Made by a program: the position numbers and the translations under genes. Shown here one piece after another: positions 1 through 7,307 of a stretch of DNA of 23,756 nucleotides (position 1 is the first letter of the stretch; the number at the start of each line of letters is the position of its first letter). The stretch covers positions 42,285 through 66,040 of the forward strand of contig DLSX01000233.1 of NCBI GenBank assembly GCA_002500765.1. Direction: 5' to 3'. The notes below the pieces were generated by a model that made no database searches, was not told where the DNA came from, and saw only the letters and a list, made by a program, of their open reading frames with translations. This DNA is from Neorhizobium sp. UBA7851. Its GTDB lineage: Bacteria; Pseudomonadota; Alphaproteobacteria; Rhizobiales; Rhizobiaceae.

Positions 1-1
1 G

Positions 2-1009
2 GAACCGTCGGAGCCGTTTTTCCCAAAGGTCGTTCCGATCGTCGTCGTCGTGACGCTCGCCACGCTGATCGTCAGCTGCCTGATCGTGATGATTTCGGAA
101 CTGTTCAGCGGCCGGGCGCTCAGGCCGATCAATCGAAAGGATTCGCCGGAGCCCGCGCCCGTGCAGGAACGGGAGAAGAGCGTCGAGGCGCCGGCAGCCG
201 AAGCCGCACCGGCCCCCGCCATCGTCTCGCATGAAGTGAAGGCCGAGACAAGGACGCTGCCGGAGCCGAAGGCTGTGGTTGAGCGCAAGACGGAAGTCCG
301 CACCACAGTCGTTCCGCCCGCACCCGTGGCGGCTCCACCGGTAAAAACGGTTGAGGTTGCCATGCAGGAGCCAGCCACCTCGGAAAAGGCTGAAACGCCG
401 CCCGCCATCGATACAGGCTTCACCATCGGCTCCGTCGCCCATTATCTGCAGCGTCACGCCGTGCCTGTTGCCGTCTCGGTATCTCCGGGTGGCGATGAGG
501 GCTCGACGGCCAGCGTCATGTTGGCGCGCGCCGTGGCCGGAACCGAACGTACCGTCGTCCTCATCGATCTGACCGGATCGGCTTGCCCGACGCGCCTGAT
601 GGCCGAACATGACCGCCTGGAGGGGATCACCGATCTTCTCTGCGGGGAAACTGCATTCGGCGAGGCCATCCATCCCGACCGCCTGTCCGAGGCGCATATC
701 GTGCCGCAGGGCATATCCGACCCGGTACGGGCCATGCGTGCCGCCGATCGCCTGACGATGATCATCGATGCGCTTTCCGATGCCTATGACCTGGTGCTGA
801 TCGAATGCGGCCCCGCGGATATCGCCAGCCTGAAACGTCTGGTCCGTACGGATGGAACGGAGATCATTCTTTCCGTTCCGGGCTATACGGAAAATGCGAT
901 TTCCGAGCTTGTCGTCAGCTATGCCGATGCCGGATTCCGCAACCTTCTCGTCATGGCACAGCCGAACGACAGCCAGTCGCCATCATCGCGCAACCGCAGC
1001 GCCGCCTGA
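2..1009 (+). CDS. Exopolysaccharide co-polymerase (ExoP/GumC/Wzc-like), C-terminal part
   Basis: The reading frame is already open at the window's left edge, so this is the last 335 residues of a longer protein. The visible part starts with a PFFPK segment followed by a transmembrane helix (about residues 10-35), the usual second membrane segment of polysaccharide co-polymerases that control chain length and export of exopolysaccharide at the inner membrane. A long Pro/Ala/Glu-rich linker follows, then a cytoplasmic ParA/BY-kinase-like domain from about nt 420. In that domain the Walker A region reads GGDEGSTAS, with Gly where the catalytic Lys is expected. The Walker A' stretch (VVLIDLTGSA) lacks the second Asp, and Walker B reads YDLVLIECGP with Glu for Asp. 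No tyrosine cluster is seen at the C terminus. I infer an ATPase/kinase-dead member of the family. The convergent neighbour also fits polysaccharide work. Confidence 0.8.
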   Translation, partial: EPSEPFFPKVVPIVVVVTLATLIVSCLIVMISELFSGRALRPINRKDSPEPAPVQEREKSVEAPAAEAAPAPAIVSHEVKAETRTLPEPKAVVERKTEVRTTVVPPAPVAAPPVKTVEVAMQEPATSEKAETPPAIDTGFTIGSVAHYLQRHAVPVAVSVSPGGDEGSTASVMLARAVAGTERTVVLIDLTGSACPTRLMAEHDRLEGITDLLCGETAFGEAIHPDRLSEAHIVPQGISDPVRAMRAADRLTMIIDALSDAYDLVLIECGPADIASLKRLVRTDGTEIILSVPGYTENAISELVVSYADAGFRNLLVMAQPNDSQSPSSRNRSAA

Positions 1010-1016
1010 AAACTTC

Positions 1017-2237
1017 TCAGTCCTGTCTGCCACGGCGGGAGCGCAAGCGTTGGGCCAGCGCATAAAGCCGCCGATCTCGTTTGATCATTGTCTTTATGCC
1101 GGTCTCTGCCAGATGCAGCCATGAAAGCACCGAACCTCTGGTGGTGATCGGCAAGAGCATGTCGTGCTGCACGGTTTCCTGGTTACACCAGCTGCGCTTG
1201 TAGGGCTGGTCTCCGATGCCGAAATCGAAAAGCGTCGCCTCTTCATCGATGCCGTGCTCGATCGCGAGCCAGAAAAGCAATTCTCCCGGGCTTGCGTCTG
1301 CCCCCACACTGTCATCGATTGAACTGAACTGGCAGAGCACATGGCCGCCCTTGCGCGAAAGACCGGTGACGGCCGCGATATGGCCTTCATGTTCGCCTTT
1401 CAACCGGATGGCATGCATGGCGAGCGGCCTGTCCGTGCCGTGTTGAGGCGCATCGAGCAGCCCGTGTAGGAAGTCGCGCGTCGGGGTCGATGCAAAGACA
1501 TCCGGCAGGCCGAATGCTTTCAGTCTTTCGCCTTTCTGAGTGAAAAAACGGTCGAGAAGGGCATGCTGCTCTTCACTCGTCCGGGCCACGACATGGTCGA
1601 AACCGCCGATCGCCTCCAGCCGGCGAACCTGGACGCGATATTTCTTCCGCCGCGCCTTCGCATTCAGCTGCGCAAGCGTGGCCTCCATCGTGCCGAGCAA
1701 TGGCAGCTGAAACGAGTGGTTCTGGTTCTCGATCGAGGCCAGATCACTCAGCGGATGCGTGACGCCTTTCCACTGAAGCGGGACGCCGTCAATGACGACG
1801 AGATCCGCAAGACCTCGCAAGCATCGCGCAAGATCGGTTTTGAACCTCCGCAACTCGTCCATATTCGGTGGGGCCAGCGTCTCGTCGAAAAACGCCGTGT
1901 TGATATTGTTGAAACGCCCGCCCGGTAGCCGGGCGATGCGCCCGAACCGGTCTTCAACAATCTCCAGCGGCAGCAGAAACAGAATGCGCGAGCCGACCGA
2001 GCCGGTGAGGGCCAACAGATCGCTGTGATGAGCCGTAGTCCAGGCGCGGCACCAGTCGAGGCTCTGGTTGAGCGAATTCCATTCACGACGTTCGAGGCGC
2101 CGCCATTCCTCTTCGATCGAACCAATGTCGCGGGCCAGGGAAATATCGAGGTCGGCAAAACGCGCTGCGGGCATCTCCGCCGTTTTGGAGAGAACCGGCG
2201 GAGCGTCGATCTCGTTCGGATTGGCCTTTGCAATCAT
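1017..2237 (-). CDS. GNAT-fold acyltransferase, BioF2-like/CelD family
   Basis: A 406-residue protein with the features of the BioF2-like (Acetyltransf_6, CelD/BcsL) GNAT family, often found in cellulose or exopolysaccharide loci of rhizobia. Visible landmarks are an N-terminal SIEEEWRRLE region followed by W-C-R-A-W, a central basic KARRKKYR segment, and the C-terminal family hallmark FDFGIGDQPYKRSW (near nt 1180-1220). The family transfers acyl groups from acyl-CoA to amines or sugars; the exact substrate cannot be read from the sequence. The stop lies 7 bases from the stop of the convergent polysaccharide co-polymerase gene. The ATG at 2237 gives a sensible N terminus. A role in modifying exopolysaccharide is an inference from the neighbour. 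Confidence 0.8.
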   Translation of the reverse strand: MIAKANPNEIDAPPVLSKTAEMPAARFADLDISLARDIGSIEEEWRRLERREWNSLNQSLDWCRAWTTAHHSDLLALTGSVGSRILFLLPLEIVEDRFGRIARLPGGRFNNINTAFFDETLAPPNMDELRRFKTDLARCLRGLADLVVIDGVPLQWKGVTHPLSDLASIENQNHSFQLPLLGTMEATLAQLNAKARRKKYRVQVRRLEAIGGFDHVVARTSEEQHALLDRFFTQKGERLKAFGLPDVFASTPTRDFLHGLLDAPQHGTDRPLAMHAIRLKGEHEGHIAAVTGLSRKGGHVLCQFSSIDDSVGADASPGELLFWLAIEHGIDEEATLFDFGIGDQPYKRSWCNQETVQHDMLLPITTRGSVLSWLHLAETGIKTMIKRDRRLYALAQRLRSRRGRQD

Positions 2238-2347
2238 CCATCACCCATATGGTCGTCCAACATATTGGGCGGTGAGCACGAAGAATGCGTTTATGCCGCC
2301 GAAAAGGGTGACGTAAGCGTCAGGTCTGGTTAACCCGCGGTGTACGA

Positions 2348-2557
2348 CTACCGCTTCGGTCTTGGACCTGCCATCCACTTGATGATCAGCATCGCCGGCA
2401 GGATCCACAGCAGGCCGGAAAGAAGGAAATAGAGGAAGTGCACCCACCACGGGGAGGTGGCGAGCGTCAGCGTCGCGATCGTCGTTGCGGCAAGCGCATA
2501 GGTGATCACCAGGATGATGATCAGGATGGTACCGACAAAACTTCTCCAACGCGGCAC
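2348..2557 (-). CDS. DUF2842 small membrane protein
   Basis: A 69-residue protein with two predicted transmembrane helices (about residues 8-28 and 38-62), a basic N terminus (MPRWRS) and a basic C terminus (MAGPRPKR). Size, the PWW motif between the helices and the position beside ctaA match the DUF2842 family of alphaproteobacteria. Its function is unknown. It is divergent from ctaA across a 208-base intergenic region. The neighbourhood would allow a link to cytochrome oxidase or heme biogenesis, but nothing in the sequence shows it. Confidence 0.75.
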   Translation of the reverse strand: MPRWRSFVGTILIIILVITYALAATTIATLTLATSPWWVHFLYFLLSGLLWILPAMLIIKWMAGPRPKR

Positions 2558-2598
2558 CTGATGTCCTCCTCATGCCCTCGTGGCCGCGACCGGATGCC

Positions 2599-2699
2599 GC
2601 AAAGCCTTGGGGCTTGTTTTGCACGGGTCCATGGGGCAAAGCAACGTGGAAACCGGAGACGATCTGCCACTGTGGCGCGTTGTCTCACGGTGTCCCATG
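2599..2699 (+). promoter_or_regulatory. Structured leader upstream of ctaA
   Basis: The 208 bases between the DUF2842 gene and ctaA hold several hairpins on the ctaA strand. AAGCC(TTGG)GGCTT at 2602-2615 is followed by GTTTT. TTTGC at 2618-2622 can instead pair with GCAAA at 2636-2640. ACCGGAGAC (2652-2660) pairs with GTCTCACGGT (2682-2691, one bulge) around an inner GCCAC/GTGGC stem. CATGGG (2630-2635) pairs with CCCATG (2694-2699). The first two hairpins compete for the same bases. I do not recognise a known riboswitch class. The ctaA ribosome binding site AGGAG lies at 2753-2757. Pairings are read from the sequence; a regulatory role is inferred. Confidence 0.4.
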
Positions 2700-2765
2700 A
2701 AAACGGGCCGATGGGCACCCCCGATCGCGGCCCGAACGAAGCCATCAATGGCAGGAGTCGTCACC

Positions 2766-3866
2766 ATGTCGGCAACGGACACGATCATCATCGAAGCGAC
2801 ACGCGAAACCGGACGGATCGACCGGAACCGCAAGGCGGTCCGCATCTGGCTCGGCGTCGTCATCTTCACGCTTTTCTGTCTGGTCCTTGTCGGCGGCGCC
2901 ACACGGCTGACCGACAGCGGCCTGTCGATCACCGAATGGAAGCCGATCCACGGCGTCATTCCGCCTCTCAATGCCGCCGAGTGGCAGGAAGAGTTCGAAC
3001 TCTACCAGCGCATTCCGCAATACCAGCTGCTCAACAGCCATATGACAGTCGATGATTTCAAGTCGATATTCTGGTGGGAATGGGCGCACCGGTTCCTCGC
3101 CCGCTCCATCGGCATCATTTTCGCCCTGCCGCTTGCTTTCTTCTGGGTAACCGGCCGGATCGAAAAGAGGGTGCGCCTGCCGCTGCTCGGCACGCTGGCG
3201 CTCGGCGGATTTCAGGGTTTTATCGGCTGGTGGATGGTGTCCTCCGGACTCACCAAGCTGACCAGCGTTTCGCAATACCGCCTCGCCACCCATCTGGTCA
3301 TTGCCTGTCTGATCTTTGCCGCCTGTGTCTGGATCATGCGCGGGCTGGCGCCGCATGCAAAGGACCGGCCACCGACGGACAGGTCGAAATGGGCGGCTGG
3401 CGCGATTGCCTTCCTCGTGCTGTTCCAGATCTATCTCGGCGCACTTGTCGCCGGTCTCGACGCCGGCCTGAGCTACAACACCTGGCCGATGATGGATGGC
3501 GCTTTCATTCCCGGCGACCTGTTCATCCAGAACCCGTGGTGGATCAATCTGTTCGAAAATCCCAAGACGGTTCAGTTCGTGCATCGCGGCGGCGCTTACG
3601 TGCTGCTAGCCGCCGTCTTCCTGCACATGATCATTTCACTGTCGAAGGCGCCAGCGACGACACATGCGCGCCGCGCCGTGTTGCTGTTCATCCTCGTCTG
3701 CATTCAGGCGGTGATCGGGATTTTCACGCTTCTCAAGCAGGTCCAGCTCGATCTGGCGCTTGCCCACCAGGGCATGGCACTGATCGTGCTCGGTTTTGCC
3801 ATCGCGCATTTCCGTGCCTTCTTCGGGGAATACCAGCGGGAAGCGGCAATCGAGGTCAGGAGCTGA
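2766..3866 (+). CDS. ctaA: Heme A synthase, COX15/CtaA family
   Basis: A 366-residue polytopic inner-membrane protein that oxidises the C8 methyl of heme O to give heme A for aa3-type cytochrome oxidase. Family landmarks are present: LVGGATRLTDSGLSITEW near residues 41-58, WEWAHRFLAR with H108, THLVIA with H176, FVHRGGAY with H273 and LAHQGMA with H334. These four histidines sit where the two heme-binding halves of the family have theirs. About eight hydrophobic helices are visible and the length fits the proteobacterial type. I chose the ATG at 2766 because AGGAG lies 8 bases upstream and the protein then starts as its relatives do; a longer open frame reaches back to 2580 but crosses the structured leader. 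The 3' end overlaps the convergent kinase gene by 11 bases. Confidence 0.93.
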   Translation: MSATDTIIIEATRETGRIDRNRKAVRIWLGVVIFTLFCLVLVGGATRLTDSGLSITEWKPIHGVIPPLNAAEWQEEFELYQRIPQYQLLNSHMTVDDFKSIFWWEWAHRFLARSIGIIFALPLAFFWVTGRIEKRVRLPLLGTLALGGFQGFIGWWMVSSGLTKLTSVSQYRLATHLVIACLIFAACVWIMRGLAPHAKDRPPTDRSKWAAGAIAFLVLFQIYLGALVAGLDAGLSYNTWPMMDGAFIPGDLFIQNPWWINLFENPKTVQFVHRGGAYVLLAAVFLHMIISLSKAPATTHARRAVLLFILVCIQAVIGIFTLLKQVQLDLALAHQGMALIVLGFAIAHFRAFFGEYQREAAIEVRS

Positions 3867-4734
3867 AGGCTCGCTCGTCAAGCAGATGTCTTGCGACTTT
3901 CAGAAAGGCAAGGCGTTCCATCGCATTGCCTTCTGCCGAAATCCTGTCGCCGCCTTCCAGCGACCAGCATATCGACAACCCTGCATGTGCGATCGCGTAA
4001 CGCAGTATCTTTTCTCTGCTGCAGCCTATCGCCGGCGCGAACAGAGCAAGCAGACGGATGATCCGCGGCGGTTTAATTATGTCGGCAAGGGCGCCATCCG
4101 GATTACCGAATACGTTGGCGACGTCATAGGCGGGATCCCCCAAAAGTCCTTGCGGATCGATGGCAAGCCATCCCCGCTCTGATCCGCTGACGATGTTTTC
4201 GTGATGCAGGTCGCCGTGCAGCGGACAAATATCCGTTTGCGATGACAGCAATTCATCCGCGAGAGATGCGCTGTAGGCGAGGGCCGCCGAAAGGTCGGAA
4301 CTCTCGTCTTTCGATACCCGTTCGAACAGGGATCGAAAATGCCGCCGCAACGGGACAAGGCTACCCGGCGGAATATCCGTAGATGTTGAGTGAAGTTCAC
4401 CAAGAACGGAAAGGATGATGCTGTTGGCGGCGTCCTCGCCATGCTGAAGGCGAAAATCCTTCAGCATCATCGTGCCGGCATCTTCAAGCAGGCAGGCCGT
4501 ATCCTGTCGATCCAGAAGCCGGACGCTTCCATGAGCCTGTCGCCACCCGAGAAAATCGATGCCGGATAGTTCGTGCAGCCCGTCCGGTTTCAACTGCTTG
4601 GTGATCGCCTGTGAGCCATCGCGGCGAAGGACGCGATGGACGAGGCTTGTGCGTGTATCCGCAATCAGCTCTGCAGACTGGATGCCCCATCGTTCCACAA
4701 GTTCTGCGGGCAGGGACGGGGCAGCGTTCGGCAT
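3856..4734 (-). CDS. Aminoglycoside phosphotransferase APH(6)-like kinase
   Basis: A 292-residue protein of the aminoglycoside/hydroxyurea kinase family (streptomycin 6-kinase type). The catalytic loop reads CPLHGDLHHEN (H173-G-D175, N180) and is followed by GWLAIDPQGLLGDPAYD, where D193 is the metal-binding aspartate. These match APH(6) proteins closely. Members phosphorylate streptomycin-type aminoglycosides, but many chromosomal copies have no proven drug substrate. Its start overlaps the argC stop by one base (TGATG on the minus strand), so it is probably translated with argC. It overlaps the end of convergent ctaA by 11 bases. Either a housekeeping small-molecule kinase or an intrinsic resistance gene is possible; the argC coupling favours the former slightly. 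Confidence 0.82.
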   Translation of the reverse strand: MPNAAPSLPAELVERWGIQSAELIADTRTSLVHRVLRRDGSQAITKQLKPDGLHELSGIDFLGWRQAHGSVRLLDRQDTACLLEDAGTMMLKDFRLQHGEDAANSIILSVLGELHSTSTDIPPGSLVPLRRHFRSLFERVSKDESSDLSAALAYSASLADELLSSQTDICPLHGDLHHENIVSGSERGWLAIDPQGLLGDPAYDVANVFGNPDGALADIIKPPRIIRLLALFAPAIGCSREKILRYAIAHAGLSICWSLEGGDRISAEGNAMERLAFLKVARHLLDERAFSS

Positions 4735-5666
4735 CAGGCAGACAGCATCAGGTCCATGTTCTGGACGGCAGCACCCGAAGCGCCCTTGCCGAGATTGTCG
4801 AGCAGGGCGACGAGATTTACATGGGAACCGCCCTGCGTGCCGAACACGAAGAGCTTCATGCGGTCGGTATTGGCCAGCTCTTCCGCATCGACGCGGCCAA
4901 GCTTGGCGCTTTCTTCAAGCGGCACGATGGTGACGATATCCTGGCCGGCATAATGGGCCACGAGCGCCGCATGGAGGCTCTCGACCGTCGCGCCGTCCTT
5001 CAGGTCGTCAAGGAACAGCGGCACCTGCACGATCATGCCCTGTGGGAAGCGGCCGACCGACGGCGAAAACAGCGGTGCGCGGTCGAGCAGGCCGTGGGTC
5101 TTCATCTCCGGCACATGCTTGTGCTTGAGCGTCAGTCCGTAAACGAAATTGTTGGCGGAGATCGCATCCTCGCGCGACTGGTCTTCCATCTGGGCAATCA
5201 TCTGCTTGCCGCCACCGGTATAACCGGAGACCGCATTGACAGAGACCGGATAACCGTCGGGCAGGATGCCGGCGGCGCGCAGAGGCCGGATGAGGCCGAT
5301 CGCGCCGGTCGGGTAGCAACCAGGATTGGCGACATGCCGGGCGGCCTTGATCTTCTCGGCCTGTGCCTTGTCCATTTCGGCAAAACCATAGGCCCAGTCG
5401 GGCGCGATCCGGTAGGCGGTCGAGGTATCGATAATCCGCACATTGTTGTTGCCGGACAGCATGCCGACCGCTTCCTTCGATGCATCGTCGGGCAGGCAGA
5501 GAATGGCGATATCGGCGCTGTTGAGCAGGTCCTCGCGCATGGCGGCATTGCGCCGCTCGGCTTCGGGGATCGACAGGAGCTCGACGTCGCGGCGGCCGGC
5601 CATGCGGGTGCGGATCTGCAGTCCCGTCGTGCCGTGTTCGCCATCGATGAAGATCTTCGCTGTCAT
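4734..5666 (-). CDS. argC: N-acetyl-gamma-glutamyl-phosphate reductase, type 2
   Basis: A 310-residue cytoplasmic enzyme of arginine biosynthesis that reduces N-acetyl-glutamyl phosphate to the semialdehyde with NADPH. The N-terminal IFIDGEHGTTGLQI is the dinucleotide-binding loop of the short (type 2) family, and HVANPGCYPTGAIGL carries the catalytic C117. Length fits type 2 enzymes, which are about 30 residues shorter than type 1. An AGGAC sequence lies about 8 bases before the ATG at 5666. The gene is 73 bases downstream of speB on the same strand and is coupled by a one-base overlap to the kinase gene behind it. Confidence 0.95.
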   Translation of the reverse strand: MTAKIFIDGEHGTTGLQIRTRMAGRRDVELLSIPEAERRNAAMREDLLNSADIAILCLPDDASKEAVGMLSGNNNVRIIDTSTAYRIAPDWAYGFAEMDKAQAEKIKAARHVANPGCYPTGAIGLIRPLRAAGILPDGYPVSVNAVSGYTGGGKQMIAQMEDQSREDAISANNFVYGLTLKHKHVPEMKTHGLLDRAPLFSPSVGRFPQGMIVQVPLFLDDLKDGATVESLHAALVAHYAGQDIVTIVPLEESAKLGRVDAEELANTDRMKLFVFGTQGGSHVNLVALLDNLGKGASGAAVQNMDLMLSA

Positions 5667-5739
5667 TGTTTTTGTCCTGTTAAATCAGTGCCTTGGATAA
5701 TGAGCCGGAATCATTTTACCAGCCCGTTGAATCAATTTC

Positions 5740-6690
5740 TTAAAGCCTGGCAAGTCGCTCGGCCTTCAGCCCGAGCATATACATTGCAACCGTTGCCCCG
5801 GCAATGGCGGTGATGTCGGCATGATCATAGGCCGGCGCCACCTCCACCACATCTGCGCCGCAAATATCGAGGCTGTCGAGCTTGCGCAGCACCGACAGGA
5901 TTTTCGCACTCGAAGGCCCGCCCGCGACGGGTGTTCCGGTGCCGGGTGCAAATGCCGGGTCGAGGCAGTCTATATCGAATGTCAGATAGACCGGCCGGTT
6001 GCCGACATGCGCGACAATCGCATCGGCGACCTGTTGGGCGCCCATCTCCTCGACATCGTAGCCATGCAGGATTCTTATTCCGAAATCCTCCGGCGCATGC
6101 GTACGGATGCCGATCTGGATCGATTGGGTCGTATCGATGACGCCTTCGCGCACCGCCCGGGCGACGAAGGAACCGTGGTCGATCCGTTCGCCATCGTCAT
6201 CCCATGTGTCCTGATGGGCATCGAAATGGACGAGGGCCAGGGGGCCATGCTTCTGGGAGTGGGCCTTGAGAAGAGGCCATGTCACGAAGTGGTCGCCGCC
6301 GAGCGACAGCAGGAACGCGCCCGATGCGATGATCTCCGCAGCCGTCGCCTCGATCAGACCCGGCGTCTTCTGATGATTGCCGTAATCGAGCAGAACGTCG
6401 CCATAATCGATCACCGCCATCGCTTCGAACAGGTCGCGGGCAAACGGATATTGCGGGTCGTTGTCGAAGATTGCCGACGCGCGGCGGATCGCCTGTGGCC
6501 CGAAACGGGCTCCCGGGCGATTGGAAACGGCTGCATCGAAAGGAATGCCGAGCACGACAGCGTCGGCGCCCTTGATATCCTTGGAATAACGCCGCCGCAT
6601 GAAGGAGAGCGCGCCCGCATAGGTCGGGTCGGTCGCAGCCCCCCGCAGAGCTTTGGCCGTAAACGCGTTGTCGATCGATTTGCTCGCCAT
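5740..6690 (-). CDS. speB: Agmatinase (ureohydrolase family)
   Basis: A 316-residue manganese enzyme of the arginase/agmatinase family, expected to hydrolyse agmatine to putrescine and urea. The metal-binding motifs are all present: GGDHF (H134), DAHQD at 157-161 and FDIDCLDP with D239 and D241. The N-terminal segment with GIPFDAAVSNRPGARFGPQAIR is typical of agmatinases rather than arginases. An AGGAAT sequence lies just before the ATG at 6690, only 3 bases after the stop of the upstream monooxygenase-like gene, so the two are almost certainly cotranscribed. Related guanidino substrates such as guanidinobutyrate cannot be excluded from sequence alone. Confidence 0.9.
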   Translation of the reverse strand: MASKSIDNAFTAKALRGAATDPTYAGALSFMRRRYSKDIKGADAVVLGIPFDAAVSNRPGARFGPQAIRRASAIFDNDPQYPFARDLFEAMAVIDYGDVLLDYGNHQKTPGLIEATAAEIIASGAFLLSLGGDHFVTWPLLKAHSQKHGPLALVHFDAHQDTWDDDGERIDHGSFVARAVREGVIDTTQSIQIGIRTHAPEDFGIRILHGYDVEEMGAQQVADAIVAHVGNRPVYLTFDIDCLDPAFAPGTGTPVAGGPSSAKILSVLRKLDSLDICGADVVEVAPAYDHADITAIAGATVAMYMLGLKAERLARL

Positions 6691-6693
6691 TCT

Positions 6694-7044
6694 CTATTCC
6701 TGTTTCTCGAACCCGTAGGCCCGCTCCACCCGCGCGATCCGCACCTGATAATCCTCGTACCAGCGCTCCCGGCCCAATCTCTGGGCTGCTGCATGGGCAA
6801 CGACGGCCTTCCATGCTGTGATGCTGTCCTCGTCCGTCCAATAGGAATTGGTAATTCCGAACCCGTCAATGCCGCGCGCGCTTTCGACGCCCAGAAATCC
6901 GGGCTGCCGGCTGGCGAGCTCCACCATGGCATCGGCCATGTTGCCGTAACCATTGTCGCCTTCGGTGCGACAGGAAGAGAAGGCGACGATATAATAGGGC
7001 GGGGTGGGCAGTCGGGCAAAGGATGTGGCCGGCAGGCTGGACAT
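6694..7044 (-). CDS. Antibiotic biosynthesis monooxygenase (ABM) domain protein
   Basis: A 116-residue small protein with an ABM-type ferredoxin-like fold: YYIVAFSSCRT begins the first strand, MADAMVELASRQPGFLGVESARG is the typical helix-strand core, and the second half holds YWTDEDSITAWKAVVAHAAAQRLG. Proteins of this kind are often heme-degrading or quinone-type monooxygenases, or have no known substrate. I chose the ATG at 7044 because GAGGAAGAG lies about 7 bases upstream and the fold starts there; the open frame extends further but has no family similarity. The stop is 3 bases before speB, so it heads the speB-argC-kinase run. Confidence 0.75.
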   Translation of the reverse strand: MSSLPATSFARLPTPPYYIVAFSSCRTEGDNGYGNMADAMVELASRQPGFLGVESARGIDGFGITNSYWTDEDSITAWKAVVAHAAAQRLGRERWYEDYQVRIARVERAYGFEKQE

Positions 7045-7307
7045 GGAGCGCTCTTCCTCGTTTCGCAATCCGCCATGTTGGCGATCCGCGCGTGATACGC
7101 AAATCTCAAATCTTGATCGATCAGGGCAGGTGGCGGAGGCTTGCCTCTGCGGCAAGTTGTGCTGCAACGGGACCGGTCGGCGAGCTTCTTGCATCTCTCA
7201 TGGTTACCATTCGATGAAACCTAAAATCCGAAACATTTCATTCAGGGACATTTAAAGGGAGGAGGGTATTCGGACACCTTGTCATAATTTCGCGGGGGCG
7301 ATTGATA
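7045..7307. other. Intergenic region between the ABM and TadG-like genes
   Basis: This 263-base divergent spacer must hold promoters for both flanking genes. I see a 10-bp palindrome TGATCGATCA at 7114-7123 and a hairpin-forming stretch at about 7130-7150 (GCGGAGGC/GCCTCTGC around TT). No promoter with two good boxes at proper spacing stands out. The 3' end has a purine-rich GGGAGGAGGG at about 7257-7266. No coding potential is evident. Confidence 0.4.

Noticed and set aside
2651..2673. Resemblance of the ctaA leader to a cobalamin riboswitch B12 box (CCGGAGAC...CTGCC with GCCACTG)
   Set aside because: The elements are in the wrong order and interrupted, and the other conserved boxes are absent. 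ctaA is not a typical cobalamin-regulated gene.
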